64,000 nt of DNA, taken from NCBI RefSeq assembly GCF_004362805.1, contig NZ_SNYF01000009.1, positions 62,001 through 126,000 on the forward strand, written 5' to 3'. This DNA comes from Algoriphagus boseongensis. Lineage in GTDB: Bacteria; Bacteroidota; Bacteroidia; Cytophagales; Cyclobacteriaceae. Below, piece after piece: positions 16,923 through 26,498 of the stretch (the first letter of the stretch is position 1; every line of letters begins with the position of its first letter). The notes beneath the pieces are model-generated. The model saw nothing but the letters and a program-made list of their open reading frames with translations, was not told the origin of the DNA and ran no database searches. Position numbers and translations under genes: made by a program.

Positions 16923-18047
16923 ATGAAATTTATTGTTTCCTCTTCTGCTTTGCTGAAGCAGCTTTCGGCCATCAACGGTGTTGTCACTACCAATCCGGTA
17001 GTTCCGATTTTGGAAAATTTCCTTTTCGAGATCAAAGACTCCGAATTGACCATTACAGCTTCCGATTTGCAGACTTCCATGATGACACAAATCCATGTGG
17101 AGGCGAAAGAGGATGGAAATATTGCTGTGCCTGCAAGGATTTTGATCGAGACCTTGAAAAATCTACCAGAGCAGCCGGTTACTTTCAGCATCGACCATGA
17201 TACCTATGCTGTTGAAATTAGCTCCGATAATGGCCGTTACCGATTGGCTGGGGAGAATGCGACTGACTTCCCGAAAATCCCGACAGTAAGCAATGCTACT
17301 TCCGTGGATATGTCTACCGAGGTTCTTTCTTCGGCGATTGCAAACACAATTTTCGCAACTTCCTCGGATGAGTTGAGACCAGCTATGACTGGTGTTTACA
17401 TCAACTTGAGTCCTACCAATACGACTTTCGTTGCTACGGACGGTCACCGTTTGATTCGTTACAGACGAGTGGATGTGGCTTCTTCTAATGGAGCAAGCTT
17501 GATCATCCCAAGAAAAGCCTTGAACCTACTGAAGTCTACTTTACCTTCTGAGAATGTTCCAGTATCTGTGGAATTCAACCAAAGCAATGCCTATTTCAAG
17601 TTTGGCAACATCAAAATGATCTGCCGTCTGATTGACGAAAGATTCCCGGATTATGAAAATGTAATTCCTGTAGATAACCCGAATAAGATGACTATCGACA
17701 GAGCGGAGTTGTTGGGTTCATTGAGACGGATTGCGATTTATGCCAATAAGACTACCCATCAGGTTCGTTTGAAATTGACAGGAAGTGAATTGATGATTTC
17801 TGCTGAAGATTTGGATTTCTCTAATGAAGCCAACGAAAGACTTTCCTGCGATCACGAAGGTGAAGACATTGAAATCGGATTCAATGCGAAGTTTTTGGTA
17901 GAAATGCTCAATAACCTAAGCTGCAAAGAGGTGAGCCTGAAGTTTTCTGCTCCTAACCGTGCAGGTTTGATTTTGCCAGTTGAGCAGGATCCTAATGAAG
18001 ATATCCTGATGTTGGTGATGCCGGTGATGTTGAACAATTACGTATAA
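16923..18047 (+). CDS. dnaN: DNA polymerase III subunit beta (sliding clamp)
   Basis: This 374-residue protein forms the dimeric ring that holds the replicative polymerase on DNA. The sequence begins MKFIVSSSALLKQLSAINGVV, has the family stretches TATDGHRL-like (VATDGHRLIRYR), FPDYENVIP and ends PVMLNNYV, the usual C-terminal shape with the hydrophobic pocket for clamp-binding peptides. Length is normal. It is not next to dnaA or recF here, which is common in Bacteroidota, so the locus gives no evidence for an origin. A 204-base upstream gap contains no gene; it includes a 9-codon open frame (16832-16861) of no clear meaning. Confidence 0.95.
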   Translation: MKFIVSSSALLKQLSAINGVVTTNPVVPILENFLFEIKDSELTITASDLQTSMMTQIHVEAKEDGNIAVPARILIETLKNLPEQPVTFSIDHDTYAVEISSDNGRYRLAGENATDFPKIPTVSNATSVDMSTEVLSSAIANTIFATSSDELRPAMTGVYINLSPTNTTFVATDGHRLIRYRRVDVASSNGASLIIPRKALNLLKSTLPSENVPVSVEFNQSNAYFKFGNIKMICRLIDERFPDYENVIPVDNPNKMTIDRAELLGSLRRIAIYANKTTHQVRLKLTGSELMISAEDLDFSNEANERLSCDHEGEDIEIGFNAKFLVEMLNNLSCKEVSLKFSAPNRAGLILPVEQDPNEDILMLVMPVMLNNYV

Positions 18048-18070
18048 TCTTGACCACAACCATAAAACGA

Positions 18071-18095
18071 AAGCCCGAATCATTGATTCGGGCTT
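18071..18095. terminator. Bidirectional intrinsic terminator
   Basis: AAGCCCGAATCA (18071-18082) pairs with TGATTCGGGCTT (18084-18095), with T residues following on the plus strand. It lies between the convergent dnaN (stop 18047) and the VF530-family gene (stop 18101). The single-base loop means the top of the stem opens in practice. Confidence 0.85.
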
Positions 18096-18100
18096 TTTCG

Positions 18101-18346
18101 TTAGCTCTTTTTGATGTCTCTCAGCATCTTCAAATACAAACCTTCCACTCTTTCCCTTGCCCAGGGAGTTTGTCTGAGAAATTTAAGACTGGAACCCACA
18201 GAAGGATTGTGGGTAAAACAGCGGATAGGTATTCTTTCCCCAAGTTCTTTCCATCCGTAAAATTCAATCAGCTGCTGAAGCATGGCATCCAGGCGGACAC
18301 CATGCAAAGGATTGTTGGGTTGAGAATTTTCAGGGTTTGAAGTCAA
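18101..18346 (-). CDS. VF530 family (DUF2132) protein
   Basis: This 81-residue protein is nearly all one small helical domain. The family signature runs [44 protein letters not shown] and [15 protein letters not shown]530-type proteins are described as small DNA-binding proteins; the function is not established. Translation seems to start at TTG (18344-18346): a TAA lies in frame four codons further up and there is no ATG before the conserved domain. An unusual start codon is therefore needed here. It converges on dnaN and shares its terminator. Confidence 0.85.
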   Translation of the reverse strand: MTSNPENSQPNNPLHGVRLDAMLQQLIEFYGWKELGERIPIRCFTHNPSVGSSLKFLRQTPWARERVEGLYLKMLRDIKKS

Positions 18347-18449
18347 AATCGTTGTTGATTAATGAGTTTTGGGCTTTTGTAAAACCCCATTTTTATTCGG
18401 TAAAGATAAGGCAAAGAGTCGTTCACAATTCCGGAGCTATCTGGATGAT

Positions 18450-19847
18450 TCAATCTTGAGAGTCTGGATTAATTTGAAAGTAGCCGATTCTTCCATTTCG
18501 ACATTCCAAAAGAACTGAACCCCCTTTATTCTGGTCCCAGATCTTTTGAAGTTCCTCCAGGGTGTGGATTTTTTTATCATTGGCTTTAACAATCAGTTCT
18601 CCCAGTGGCCATTCCATTTCATCTGCCTGTGAACCCTGGTAAATGTGCGTCACAGCCAGCATCGGCTCATCCTGATCAATGGTTTTCAACATTTCGATTT
18701 GCGCATGCGGATCGAATTCTTGAATAGCCTGAATTATCTCGAAGCTTAAGGGCTGGATGATCATGCCAAAAACCTCTAGATAATTTCTTTCACTAAGTAA
18801 AGGATTGGAGATGATTCCTTTTTCGGGATTCCGCATGGCATGCGCCTTGGTGGTTTTTATTTCTCCGTTTCTTAGATACTTTATCTCCACTTCCTCGCCA
18901 ATTGGCACCAGTTTCATGACATCAAAAATGTTTTTGTGTCGGTATAGACCCTCCTTCCCGATAACAATCCCATGCCGATCAAATTCCACATTGTTGATGG
19001 AAAGAATCACATCTCTTTGCTGAATCTGGGCTGCTTCCAAAAATCCTTTTGGAATAACCTGAGACACGATCACTCCTTTGGCACTTGACTGTTTTAGGAG
19101 AGGGTTAAAATTTTCAGCATTCTTCTGGAGTTTTCCTCCTATGTCTGCAAAATGAGGCTCATTGAGTAGCAGAAGGTTTTCGATGATGATTTTCACGAAA
19201 CTCGCCGGAGTGATAAAACCTATATTTTCGGCATCAATCATCACCGCGGTATTTAGACCTACGACTTTTCCATCCTCATTGATGCTTGGACCTCCTGAGT
19301 TTCCCGGATTTATCGCAGCATTGGTCACAAATCTTTCGGTGGTAAATTCCGAACCCGAAATGAAATTTGTGATTTCCCCACCGGTAATATTAGGCTCAAC
19401 CATGCCTAATGGGTAACCGATCGCCTTAATAGCCTCTCCTCTTGAAGGGCTTGTTCCTTCCCGAAGTTCAAGGTATTCAATAGGTTGGATAGCAAGTTTC
19501 TTGAACCGAATCAGCTCTTTTTCGGTCAGTTTGATTAAGGCAACATCAGGTTCCAGTTGTTTTACCAAGCCAACGACCTCAGCTTCAAATCGTTCTTCAC
19601 TGGTCAGCATAGAACTGATTTCCACTTTCACAGAGTTTCTTACGACATGTGCGTTAGTGACAATGTAACCTTCTAGCTTTTTGTATTTTACAAAAAATCC
19701 CGAACCAGTCCATATGCCCGGGATTTTTATGGAGGGATTTAATACTGACTGAATGTCCTCTTCGATATACCCTTCAACATGAATTTGAACGACACCGCTC
19801 ATCATTTGCCGGGCAACATCAGTGAGTTTGCGTTTAGCTTTTGTCAT
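18450..19847 (-). CDS. HtrA/Deg-like trypsin-fold protease with PDZ domain, no signal peptide
   Basis: This is a 465-residue serine protease. The catalytic triad is visible: His67 in TNAHVV, Asp101 in DVALI and Ser184 in NPGNSGGP. One PDZ-like domain follows around residues 240-330 (GVIVSQVIPKGF, DVILSINNVEFDRHG), and a second weaker one near the C-terminus (ELIVKANDKKIHTLEELQKIW). The start MTKAKRKLTDVARQM has no signal peptide or membrane segment, so unlike DegP/DegQ it should be cytoplasmic. In layout it resembles the plant Deg9-like branch. It is transcribed alone or ahead of the VF530-family gene about 100 bases away. Substrate unknown. Confidence 0.85.
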   Translation of the reverse strand: MTKAKRKLTDVARQMMSGVVQIHVEGYIEEDIQSVLNPSIKIPGIWTGSGFFVKYKKLEGYIVTNAHVVRNSVKVEISSMLTSEERFEAEVVGLVKQLEPDVALIKLTEKELIRFKKLAIQPIEYLELREGTSPSRGEAIKAIGYPLGMVEPNITGGEITNFISGSEFTTERFVTNAAINPGNSGGPSINEDGKVVGLNTAVMIDAENIGFITPASFVKIIIENLLLLNEPHFADIGGKLQKNAENFNPLLKQSSAKGVIVSQVIPKGFLEAAQIQQRDVILSINNVEFDRHGIVIGKEGLYRHKNIFDVMKLVPIGEEVEIKYLRNGEIKTTKAHAMRNPEKGIISNPLLSERNYLEVFGMIIQPLSFEIIQAIQEFDPHAQIEMLKTIDQDEPMLAVTHIYQGSQADEMEWPLGELIVKANDKKIHTLEELQKIWDQNKGGSVLLECRNGRIGYFQINPDSQD

Positions 19848-19914
19848 GGTTACCTCAAGTAAATGAATCGAATGATTAATGACAAGCTAAAAGCGGGATC
19901 GAACATTTTCAGCA

Positions 19915-20304
19915 TTAGTTGTTCGGCTGGATTAAATCCCAAAGATTACCATACAAGTCTTTGAACACAGAAACGATTCCATAGGCCTCTTGAGCAGGTT
20001 CTCTAATAAATTCCACACCCTTAGAAGTGTAATTTTCATAATCCCTATAAAAGTCATCGGTATATAAAAATAAGAAAACCCGACCTCCGGCTTGAAGTCC
20101 TATTTGAGCAATTTGGGCTTCATTAGCGGCTTTGGCTAAAAGTAAATGGCAGGAAGATCCCGGTGGTGATACCCTGACCCAGCGCTTGGTTTCACTCATT
20201 GGAGTGTCTTCAAGAAGTTCAAAACCCAAAACCTGGGTGTAATATTGGATCGCTTCGTCATAGTCTTTGACGAGAAGTGAGATTTGTCCGAGTTGTTGCT
20301 TCAT
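19915..20304 (-). CDS. VOC (glyoxalase/bleomycin-resistance fold) family protein
   Basis: This 129-residue protein has the two beta-alpha-beta-beta-beta modules of the VOC fold: LGQISLLVKDYDEAIQYYTQ at the start, and VEFIREPAQEAYGIVSVFKDLYGNLWDLIQ at the end, with the terminal metal-ligand position occupied by an acidic residue (NLWDLIQP). It may be a metal-dependent lyase, isomerase or dioxygenase; the substrate is unknown. The start is ATG at 20304, sharing one base with the stop TGA (20304-20306) of the upstream serine hydrolase, so translation is coupled. A GTG one codon up (20307) is the alternative. Confidence 0.85.
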   Translation of the reverse strand: MKQQLGQISLLVKDYDEAIQYYTQVLGFELLEDTPMSETKRWVRVSPPGSSCHLLLAKAANEAQIAQIGLQAGGRVFLFLYTDDFYRDYENYTSKGVEFIREPAQEAYGIVSVFKDLYGNLWDLIQPNN

Positions 20305-22103
20305 CACTTCTTCCGCTCTCCTCTAAATGTACCATTCGGCTGGATAAAGCTTACAGCTGTAATCTCACCCTCTTTTTCCTCAAACTTCACTTTGAAGCCT
20401 TCCAGTATTTTCAAGCTAAATTCGTGTTCTCCGATATTCACCAATTCATATTCGGGTTGGCTGGGAACTAGGGCGAAAAGCTTTTCATTTTTGATATAAA
20501 ACTTCACCTCCTGAACGCCCATCAGCAAATAGGCTCCCTCGTACTTTTTCAGATCATCTACAGAAACTTCCAGAGCTTTCGGTGTGCGCTTGAATTCAAT
20601 GGGATCGAGGGTAGGTTCAAAAGCCGCGTTCAACCCAGAGATATCTCCAGTCATATTGCTGACAAACTGAAACTTGAATGGATTATCCCGATTGGGTTTC
20701 CCTTGGTAGATCAGAATCATGTCAAAAACATCGTAATGCTTGTGGTCTAAAAATCCACCCAGAAGGCCAGTTTGCACAAAAAGGGTGTCATTCTTCAGCG
20801 TGATTTCCATTTTTCCATAGCCCGGATTGTCATATGATCCGGTGTAGTCGATCTTAGTATGTGAAGGCTTGGTATTGGAAATAGCTGTGGAATCCGCTTG
20901 GGCTTTTGCTTTGGCTTGAGCTTCTTTCGCTTCCTCCAATCGCTTCACTGCCTCTCCCAACCAATCTGCAGCTTCCAATTTGAGCATCTTATCGGCTACC
21001 ATATTGCGGACTACTCCAGGGAGCGCCGAACCGTTTTGATTGGTCAAAACCATAATCCCTAAACTATCTGTAGGGAAAAAAGAAGCCGATGCCGAAAATC
21101 CGTCGATATTACCTCCATGCTCTACTCGGTAGTGACCTCGGTAGGAAGACAAAAACCAGCCATAGCCATAATTCGAAAAATGGGCATCCGGATGCTCCTT
21201 TGAAGGAGTTCCTGCAGATACCACCATTTGGGCACTCATGGCTTCCTTGACGTAGTCTTCAGGAATGATTTGTTCTCCTTTGAATTTTCCACCATTGATC
21301 CAAGTGATCAACCAGTTTGACATTTCGAAAACACTGGAATTGATCGCTCCTGCTGGTCCCATGGCGGCGATATTGTAGTAGTCCATTCGAGTGGTTTTCC
21401 CTTCTAGATCCACTGAATAGCCAAAGGATTTATCTCCGTCCTTCTCCAGTTCAGGAATTCGGAAATTACTTCGGGTCATCCCCAATTTGTCAAAAAAGAG
21501 CTCTTTTACGTTTTGCTCCCAGCTATCGCCCGTAATTCTAGCGCCTATTTCTCCTTGGAGGAAAAACATCCAGTTGTTGTAATACCACTGCTGTCGCAAT
21601 CCTGTGAAAGGTTCTTGAAACTCTAATCGTTTGATCAATTCGGACTTGGATTCTGAAGGAAACATAAACCAGGAAAAGTCATGCCTAGGCAAGCCAGTTC
21701 GATGGGCCATCAAATCCTTGACGATGATTTGCTCATTCATCCATGACTCTTTGAACCGCAGTTCGGGGATGTATTTTCCCGGTCTTTCGTCAAAGTCGAT
21801 TTTTTCATCTTTTCTCAAAACCCCCAAAACTGCTGAAGTGAAAGCTTTGGAAGAAGAGCCGATGGCGAAAAGCGTGTTCTCCGTTACCAGAACCTGATTT
21901 TCGAAGTCCTTATAGCCAAATCCTTTCGCATAGACAATTTTATCCTTTTGAACAATGGCCACCGCAAAACCTGGTGCCTTTAAGGCTACTCTGGCCTTTT
22001 CAAGTTCGGTGTCGAGGGTTTTAAAAACATCTTGGGTTTTTTGAGAAAAGGCATTGACGGATAAAAACCCTACAAAAAGTACTGCAAGTAAAATTCGTTT
22101 CAT
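20304..22103 (-). CDS. Secreted serine hydrolase (class C beta-lactamase / esterase fold) with C-terminal DUF3471-like domain
   Basis: This 599-residue protein starts with a signal peptide (MKRILLAVLFVGFLSVNAFSQ). The beta-lactamase-like domain has the SxxK motif SSSK with the nucleophilic Ser, a Tyr-x-Asn motif in WYYNNW, and HGG in VEHGGNIDGF. A C-terminal beta domain (about residues 420-595) follows an Ala/Lys/Glu-rich helical linker (EEAKEAQAKAKAQADS). Such proteins are mostly D-aminopeptidases, esterases or penicillin-binding-like enzymes, not antibiotic-resistance enzymes. The VOC gene overlaps its stop. It is probably periplasmic. Confidence 0.85.
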   Translation of the reverse strand: MKRILLAVLFVGFLSVNAFSQKTQDVFKTLDTELEKARVALKAPGFAVAIVQKDKIVYAKGFGYKDFENQVLVTENTLFAIGSSSKAFTSAVLGVLRKDEKIDFDERPGKYIPELRFKESWMNEQIIVKDLMAHRTGLPRHDFSWFMFPSESKSELIKRLEFQEPFTGLRQQWYYNNWMFFLQGEIGARITGDSWEQNVKELFFDKLGMTRSNFRIPELEKDGDKSFGYSVDLEGKTTRMDYYNIAAMGPAGAINSSVFEMSNWLITWINGGKFKGEQIIPEDYVKEAMSAQMVVSAGTPSKEHPDAHFSNYGYGWFLSSYRGHYRVEHGGNIDGFSASASFFPTDSLGIMVLTNQNGSALPGVVRNMVADKMLKLEAADWLGEAVKRLEEAKEAQAKAKAQADSTAISNTKPSHTKIDYTGSYDNPGYGKMEITLKNDTLFVQTGLLGGFLDHKHYDVFDMILIYQGKPNRDNPFKFQFVSNMTGDISGLNAAFEPTLDPIEFKRTPKALEVSVDDLKKYEGAYLLMGVQEVKFYIKNEKLFALVPSQPEYELVNIGEHEFSLKILEGFKVKFEEKEGEITAVSFIQPNGTFRGERKK

Positions 22104-22147
22104 GGTTAGCTAGTTTTTTTCAATATACCGCAGATGGAAGAGAAAAA

Positions 22148-22171
22148 AAAAGCTCCTGTTAAGGAGCTTTT
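22148..22171 (-). terminator. Intrinsic terminator
   Basis: AAAAGCTCCT (22148-22157) pairs with AGGAGCTTTT (22162-22171); on the minus strand a run of nine T residues follows. It ends the isomerase transcript (stop 22175), in front of the serine hydrolase gene. Confidence 0.8.
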
Positions 22172-22174
22172 CAC

Positions 22175-23119
22175 TTAGGCATTTTCTAATGTCCTTCGGA
22201 CTTGATCCAGATTGACCCGAACCTCTTCGATGGTTTCCCATTCCCGACCTCGCTCTCCATGCTCAATTCCCACATAGCCATGATAGTTATGCGCAAGTAC
22301 GATCTTCATCATTCGTTCATAGTCCAGACCGGTTTCACGACCCTGATCATCCCAAACAGTCGGCTTCAAACTTACCCCTTTTGCATAAGGCATCAGTTCA
22401 TCTACACCTCGATAGGAGTCGTAGCTCAAGATTCCATTTGCATCTCGCTTCATGGCAAAATTTCCAAAATCAGGAAGGGTTCCTGCTCGTGGATGGGCAG
22501 TTTGCTTGATCAGTTCAGCCAGCCATTTTCCGTTGGAAGAGTATCCCCCATGGTTTTCGATGATGACGTTAATCTCGAAATCATTCGCGAATTCACAAAT
22601 TCTCCTCAAGGTAGAGCTACAAACATCAATCGCCTCCTTTTCCAATTTCGGATCTTGGCTAAAAGGCACCGCCGTGTAAGCATTTACCCGTATGGCATGG
22701 CAACCTAGGAACTTGGCAGCCTCTACCCACTTCTTGTGATTTTCTACGGTTTGTCTTCTTTCATCAGGAGTGGCAGCACCCAATTGCCCTTCTCCATCGA
22801 CCATGATGAGTACATTGGTCACTCCCTCTCCATCCGATCGAGTTTTCATTTCTTGAAGATAAGCCTTGTCTTGAGCTTTGTCCTTGAAAAACTGGTTGAC
22901 ATACTCCACGGCTTCGAAGTTGTGCTTCTTAGCCTCGACGGCAAAGTCCAGATTATCCATTTTTCCACCAAAAAGCAGGGGATTGAGTGACCACTGTGCC
23001 AAAGAGATTTTAAAAATCGGGTCTGCTTTTGTTTTTGCCATGGCAAATTCAGGTAATCCAAGCCCTAAAGCTGCAGCTGCCAGGCCTGTTGTTTTGAGAA
23101 AGTTTCTGCGGTTTTGCAT
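22175..23119 (-). CDS. Exported sugar phosphate isomerase/epimerase-like TIM-barrel protein
   Basis: This 314-residue protein has an N-terminal twin-arginine-like export signal (QNRRNFLKTTGLAAAALGLG). The body is an AP-endonuclease-2-type TIM barrel: FKISLAQWSLNP, FEAVEYVNQFF, INVIIENHGG, GTLPDFGNFAM and GYVGIEHGERG. The acidic and His residues at the strand ends (Glu in NVIIENHG, Asp in TLPDFGN, Glu/His in GIEHGE) fit a divalent-metal site. It is called isomerase/epimerase by family; exported members often act on keto-sugars or as lyases. It lies 69 bases downstream of a Gfo/Idh/MocA gene and is probably co-transcribed, a recurring pair in Bacteroidota sugar loci. Confidence 0.85.
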   Translation of the reverse strand: MQNRRNFLKTTGLAAAALGLGLPEFAMAKTKADPIFKISLAQWSLNPLLFGGKMDNLDFAVEAKKHNFEAVEYVNQFFKDKAQDKAYLQEMKTRSDGEGVTNVLIMVDGEGQLGAATPDERRQTVENHKKWVEAAKFLGCHAIRVNAYTAVPFSQDPKLEKEAIDVCSSTLRRICEFANDFEINVIIENHGGYSSNGKWLAELIKQTAHPRAGTLPDFGNFAMKRDANGILSYDSYRGVDELMPYAKGVSLKPTVWDDQGRETGLDYERMMKIVLAHNYHGYVGIEHGERGREWETIEEVRVNLDQVRRTLENA

Positions 23120-23188
23120 AAGGTTGTTTTGGTTGGGTTAAAAATTAGGAGTAATAAGTTAAGATTTTTATTTCTAAAAATCAGAGGA

Positions 23189-24703
23189 TTATATTTCCCA
23201 TCCAGACCGATACTCACGAATCAGGAATTGGTTGGCTGATTCATCATTGGTGATATTGACCAGATTGGAATCGAATTCTACCTTTTTTCCGGCCCTCAAA
23301 GCAACAGCTCCTAGATTGATGGTATCTGTGATGCACTGGGCTCGGGTAAAACTGCCCGGAGTCTGCTTGCCTTCGAGCATGGACTCTACCCAAGAATCTC
23401 TCATCCGTTCAACCTCCCTGGAATTGATCCTCTCCGAATCTCTTCCCTGCATCTTGGTTGATTCTGGAAGTAAGACTGGGTTTTCCCCTCGGAAACCTCC
23501 CAAAATTTTCCCCTTGGTACCTACGATCATCAGTCCTTCCTCGGGAGTATCTTTTCCATCTACTTCCAGTTCTTCACAGGCAAAAGGTTTCATGCCTCCG
23601 TCATACCAGAAAAGGTCAAAGGCTGGAAGTGAAGCTTGGGCCGGAAACTGCCATTTAATGGTGCAACTTGCGGGAAAGGCCACGTCATTTTTTACCCATT
23701 GGTAGACCTGATTGATTTCTTCTCTTGTGGTCGTGCCAAAGGCTCTTGCTGAGAGTGGACTTCGATTTATTCCCAGAGTTTCAAAAAGTGGAAATAAGCT
23801 GTAGTGCCCCATGTCCGCCACAGAACCTCCCCCGAATTCATACCAGCCTCTGAAGACATTGTGTGTATAATTTTTATGATAAGGAAGATTTGGGACAGAA
23901 CCCAGCCAGAGTTCCCAATTTAAGCCCTCAGGGATGGGTTGAGATTCTGTGGGTTTTTTGGTCCATTGTTGCCAAACAGGCCTATAAGACCAGTTGTGGA
24001 TTTCTTTTAATTCCCCAATCAATCCCGCATCCATCCAAGCTTTGATCTGTCGGTATTCGGGGCGATCTGACCAGGCTAGTAGATGGGTGACCAAGCCGGA
24101 GTCCTTTGCTTTTTGAATCACTTTTCTTCCTTCTAGCAATCGGTTGGCGATGGGTTTGTGCGTGACCACATGCATTTTGTTACTCATTGCTGCTAAGGCA
24201 ATAGGGGCATGAGTATGATCAGGAGTCATGATTTTGACTGCATCAATTCCTTTTTCTTTAGCAAAAAGCTCCCGATAATCTTCATAAGATGCACATCCTT
24301 TATATTTCCCGGAAGGTTTGTTTTTGGAGTAGAATTTTTCCACATACTCCTGACCGATATCTCTACCGCCAGGAATTCCGGGTTTTCCTTCCCACCATGT
24401 TTCATCCCCGATCGTTTTTCGGATATCATCCCGGATACCGTAAGGAGACCAGTCAAAGTAATCCGTTGAAAATTTGTTCACATCACATACTGCCACCACT
24501 CGGACTTTAGGGTTTTGGAGCAATGATCCCATTTCTCGTAAGCCTTGAGTTCCACAGCCGATATTCGCCACAGCTAATTGGTCGGATGGGGGGATTTTAC
24601 CCAAACCTGCAATCACATTGGAGGGTACAATGGTAAATGAGGCGGCGAAAGTAGCTGCTGAACTTAAAAAATCTCTTCGGTTGATTTTTGGGATATTGTC
24701 CAT
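23189..24703 (-). CDS. Gfo/Idh/MocA family oxidoreductase with Tat-like signal
   Basis: This 504-residue protein has the export signal KINRRDFLSSAATFAASF. The N-terminal Rossmann domain has IGCGTQG (about residues 48-54), VAVCDVNKFS and MTPDHTHAPIALAAM; the family's EKP motif is here THKPIA, keeping the Lys. The long C-terminal alpha/beta domain and total length fit the exported NAD-retaining subgroup (glycoside hydrolase GH109-like and keto-sugar enzymes) seen in Bacteroidota. It likely oxidises or interconverts a sugar in the periplasm with tightly bound nucleotide. It precedes the isomerase-like gene. The substrate is not known. Confidence 0.85.
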   Translation of the reverse strand: MDNIPKINRRDFLSSAATFAASFTIVPSNVIAGLGKIPPSDQLAVANIGCGTQGLREMGSLLQNPKVRVVAVCDVNKFSTDYFDWSPYGIRDDIRKTIGDETWWEGKPGIPGGRDIGQEYVEKFYSKNKPSGKYKGCASYEDYRELFAKEKGIDAVKIMTPDHTHAPIALAAMSNKMHVVTHKPIANRLLEGRKVIQKAKDSGLVTHLLAWSDRPEYRQIKAWMDAGLIGELKEIHNWSYRPVWQQWTKKPTESQPIPEGLNWELWLGSVPNLPYHKNYTHNVFRGWYEFGGGSVADMGHYSLFPLFETLGINRSPLSARAFGTTTREEINQVYQWVKNDVAFPASCTIKWQFPAQASLPAFDLFWYDGGMKPFACEELEVDGKDTPEEGLMIVGTKGKILGGFRGENPVLLPESTKMQGRDSERINSREVERMRDSWVESMLEGKQTPGSFTRAQCITDTINLGAVALRAGKKVEFDSNLVNITNDESANQFLIREYRSGWEI

Positions 24704-24853
24704 GGGGTATCATGTTGTCAAAAAGAAATTTAACCAAAAAATCTCTAATCCCTTATTTTGAATGCGTAATGATTTGCAAGTCAGGGGAGTAAAGGAATGT
24801 AAAATATTCTGAAAAGTTTATCTTGTAAAATACAACCCAAAATCCCCAAGTTC

Positions 24854-26485
24854 ATGCGAATCTTCCTTGCTGTATTTTGTCTCGCCCTTGTTTTTTCTTG
24901 TTCAACTAAACAGCCTGAGGTAAAGGAAATAAGCTATCCCGAGCGGCCCAATATTGTCTGGATCGTGGTGGAAGATATGTCACCTGAGCATTTGGAAACC
25001 TATGGAGGAACCGGTGGAAAGACTCCTAATCTGAACGCTTTAGCAGCTGAATCTTTGCAATATCAAAATGCATTTTCCACGGCAGGAGTTTGCGCACCCA
25101 GCAGGGCGGCATTGATCACCGGAGCTTACCAAACTTCCATCGGGGCCATGCATATGCGGACCTTGGGAATGTCTGCCAATGCCCTAGATGCCTATCCTCC
25201 GGGTTTTAAAAGTTACTCAACTGTGCTTCCTGAAGGGATGTGGCCCTATCCGGTTCATTTGCGAATGGCTGGATATTATGTGACCAACAATGTTAAGGAG
25301 GATTATCAGTTTAGAACTCCGGTTGTGATGTGGGATGAAAGCAGCAACAAAGCCCATTGGAGAAATAGAAAAGATCCCAATCAGCCTTTCTTCTCCATTT
25401 TCAATTTTACCACCACCCATGAATCTCAGGTTTGGGCGAGAGAAGGTCAGGACAGCTTACTAGTTGATCCAAAGGATGTAAAAGTGCCTCCTGTTTACCC
25501 AGATGATTCCCTTACCCGAAGAACTCTGGCTCGCTTCATTACCAATGTGATGCGAATGGATCAGCAAGTTGGAGAAGTGATAGCGCAACTGAAAGAAGAT
25601 GGCTTGTACGAGAATACCATTATTTTCTTCTATTCCGATCACGGGGATGGAATGCCTTATTTCAAGCGGGAGTTATACGATCGGGGATTGAAAGTGCCAC
25701 TTTTGGTGAAAGCACCTTGGTTGGAAGGGGGGACGAAAACAGATGAATTGGTCAGCTTTGTGGATTTTGGACCGACACTACTTTCTCTGGCAGGAGTACC
25801 AATTCCTGAATCCATGCAGGGGCAGGCTTTTTTAGGAGAGCAAAAAGCAGAACCGCGAAAATACATTTATGCTGCCCGTGACCGAATGGATAGCGAATAC
25901 GATAGAGTGAGAGCTGTTTCGAATGGGAGGTTTAAATACATCCGAAACTATATGCCCGAAAAACCCAACTATCAAAATATTCAATATCGACTTCAAAATC
26001 CATTGATGGGTCACCTGTTGGAATTGAATGAGAAAGTACAGCTCAATGAAAATCAAGCCCGCTGGTTTGCTCAAAGCAAACCCGATGAAGAACTCTATGA
26101 CACTCAATCCGACCCTTGGGAATTTACCAATCTGGTAGGTAATCCAGAATACGCCGAAAAGCTTGCTGAGCTACGCAAAGCGCACGAAGATTGGATAGCC
26201 AAGTATGGTGATATGGGTGCAATGAATGAAATGGAAATGGTAAGGAATTGGTGGAATGGAGCTGAAAATCCACCGGTCACTGCAGAAGCTGAGGTAAGTT
26301 TTGCCGATGGTAAAGTCACCTTAACTTGTCCTACCCCTTCAGCACTGATCGGCTGGCGAAAGTCCAGTGGGGATGCTTGGAAGATTTACAATGGGCCTTT
26401 TGAGGCGACAGCAGGAGATTCACTGTATGTGAATACCCATAGAATTGGGTTTGAGGCTTCTGAAATTTCTCTGGTAATTCAATAA
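24854..26485 (+). CDS. Lipoprotein sulfatase (S1 family, N-sulfoglucosamine sulfohydrolase-like)
   Basis: This 543-residue sulfatase has a lipobox signal (MRIFLAVFCLALVFSC). The formylglycine motif is CAPSRAALITG with Cys80 and Arg84, preceded by the metal site PNIVWIVVEDMSPEHL and followed later by the SDHGDGMPYFKRELYD segment that supplies further metal and sulfate ligands. The GMPYFKRELYDRGLKVPL segment resembles heparan-N-sulfatase-like (SGSH, S1_8-type) enzymes. It needs an anaerobic or FGE maturase from elsewhere in the genome, as none is in the window. It removes sulfate from a polysaccharide or amino sugar. It is followed after 13 bases by an esterase-like gene, so they form an operon. 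Confidence 0.85.
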   Translation: MRIFLAVFCLALVFSCSTKQPEVKEISYPERPNIVWIVVEDMSPEHLETYGGTGGKTPNLNALAAESLQYQNAFSTAGVCAPSRAALITGAYQTSIGAMHMRTLGMSANALDAYPPGFKSYSTVLPEGMWPYPVHLRMAGYYVTNNVKEDYQFRTPVVMWDESSNKAHWRNRKDPNQPFFSIFNFTTTHESQVWAREGQDSLLVDPKDVKVPPVYPDDSLTRRTLARFITNVMRMDQQVGEVIAQLKEDGLYENTIIFFYSDHGDGMPYFKRELYDRGLKVPLLVKAPWLEGGTKTDELVSFVDFGPTLLSLAGVPIPESMQGQAFLGEQKAEPRKYIYAARDRMDSEYDRVRAVSNGRFKYIRNYMPEKPNYQNIQYRLQNPLMGHLLELNEKVQLNENQARWFAQSKPDEELYDTQSDPWEFTNLVGNPEYAEKLAELRKAHEDWIAKYGDMGAMNEMEMVRNWWNGAENPPVTAEAEVSFADGKVTLTCPTPSALIGWRKSSGDAWKIYNGPFEATAGDSLYVNTHRIGFEASEISLVIQ

Positions 26486-26498
26486 TTCATTTTCAGAC

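Noticed and set aside
20304-22103. Antibiotic-resistance beta-lactamase
   Set aside because: The SxxK, YxN and HGG motifs fit the wider serine hydrolase family; length and the extra C-terminal domain point to a peptidase or esterase.
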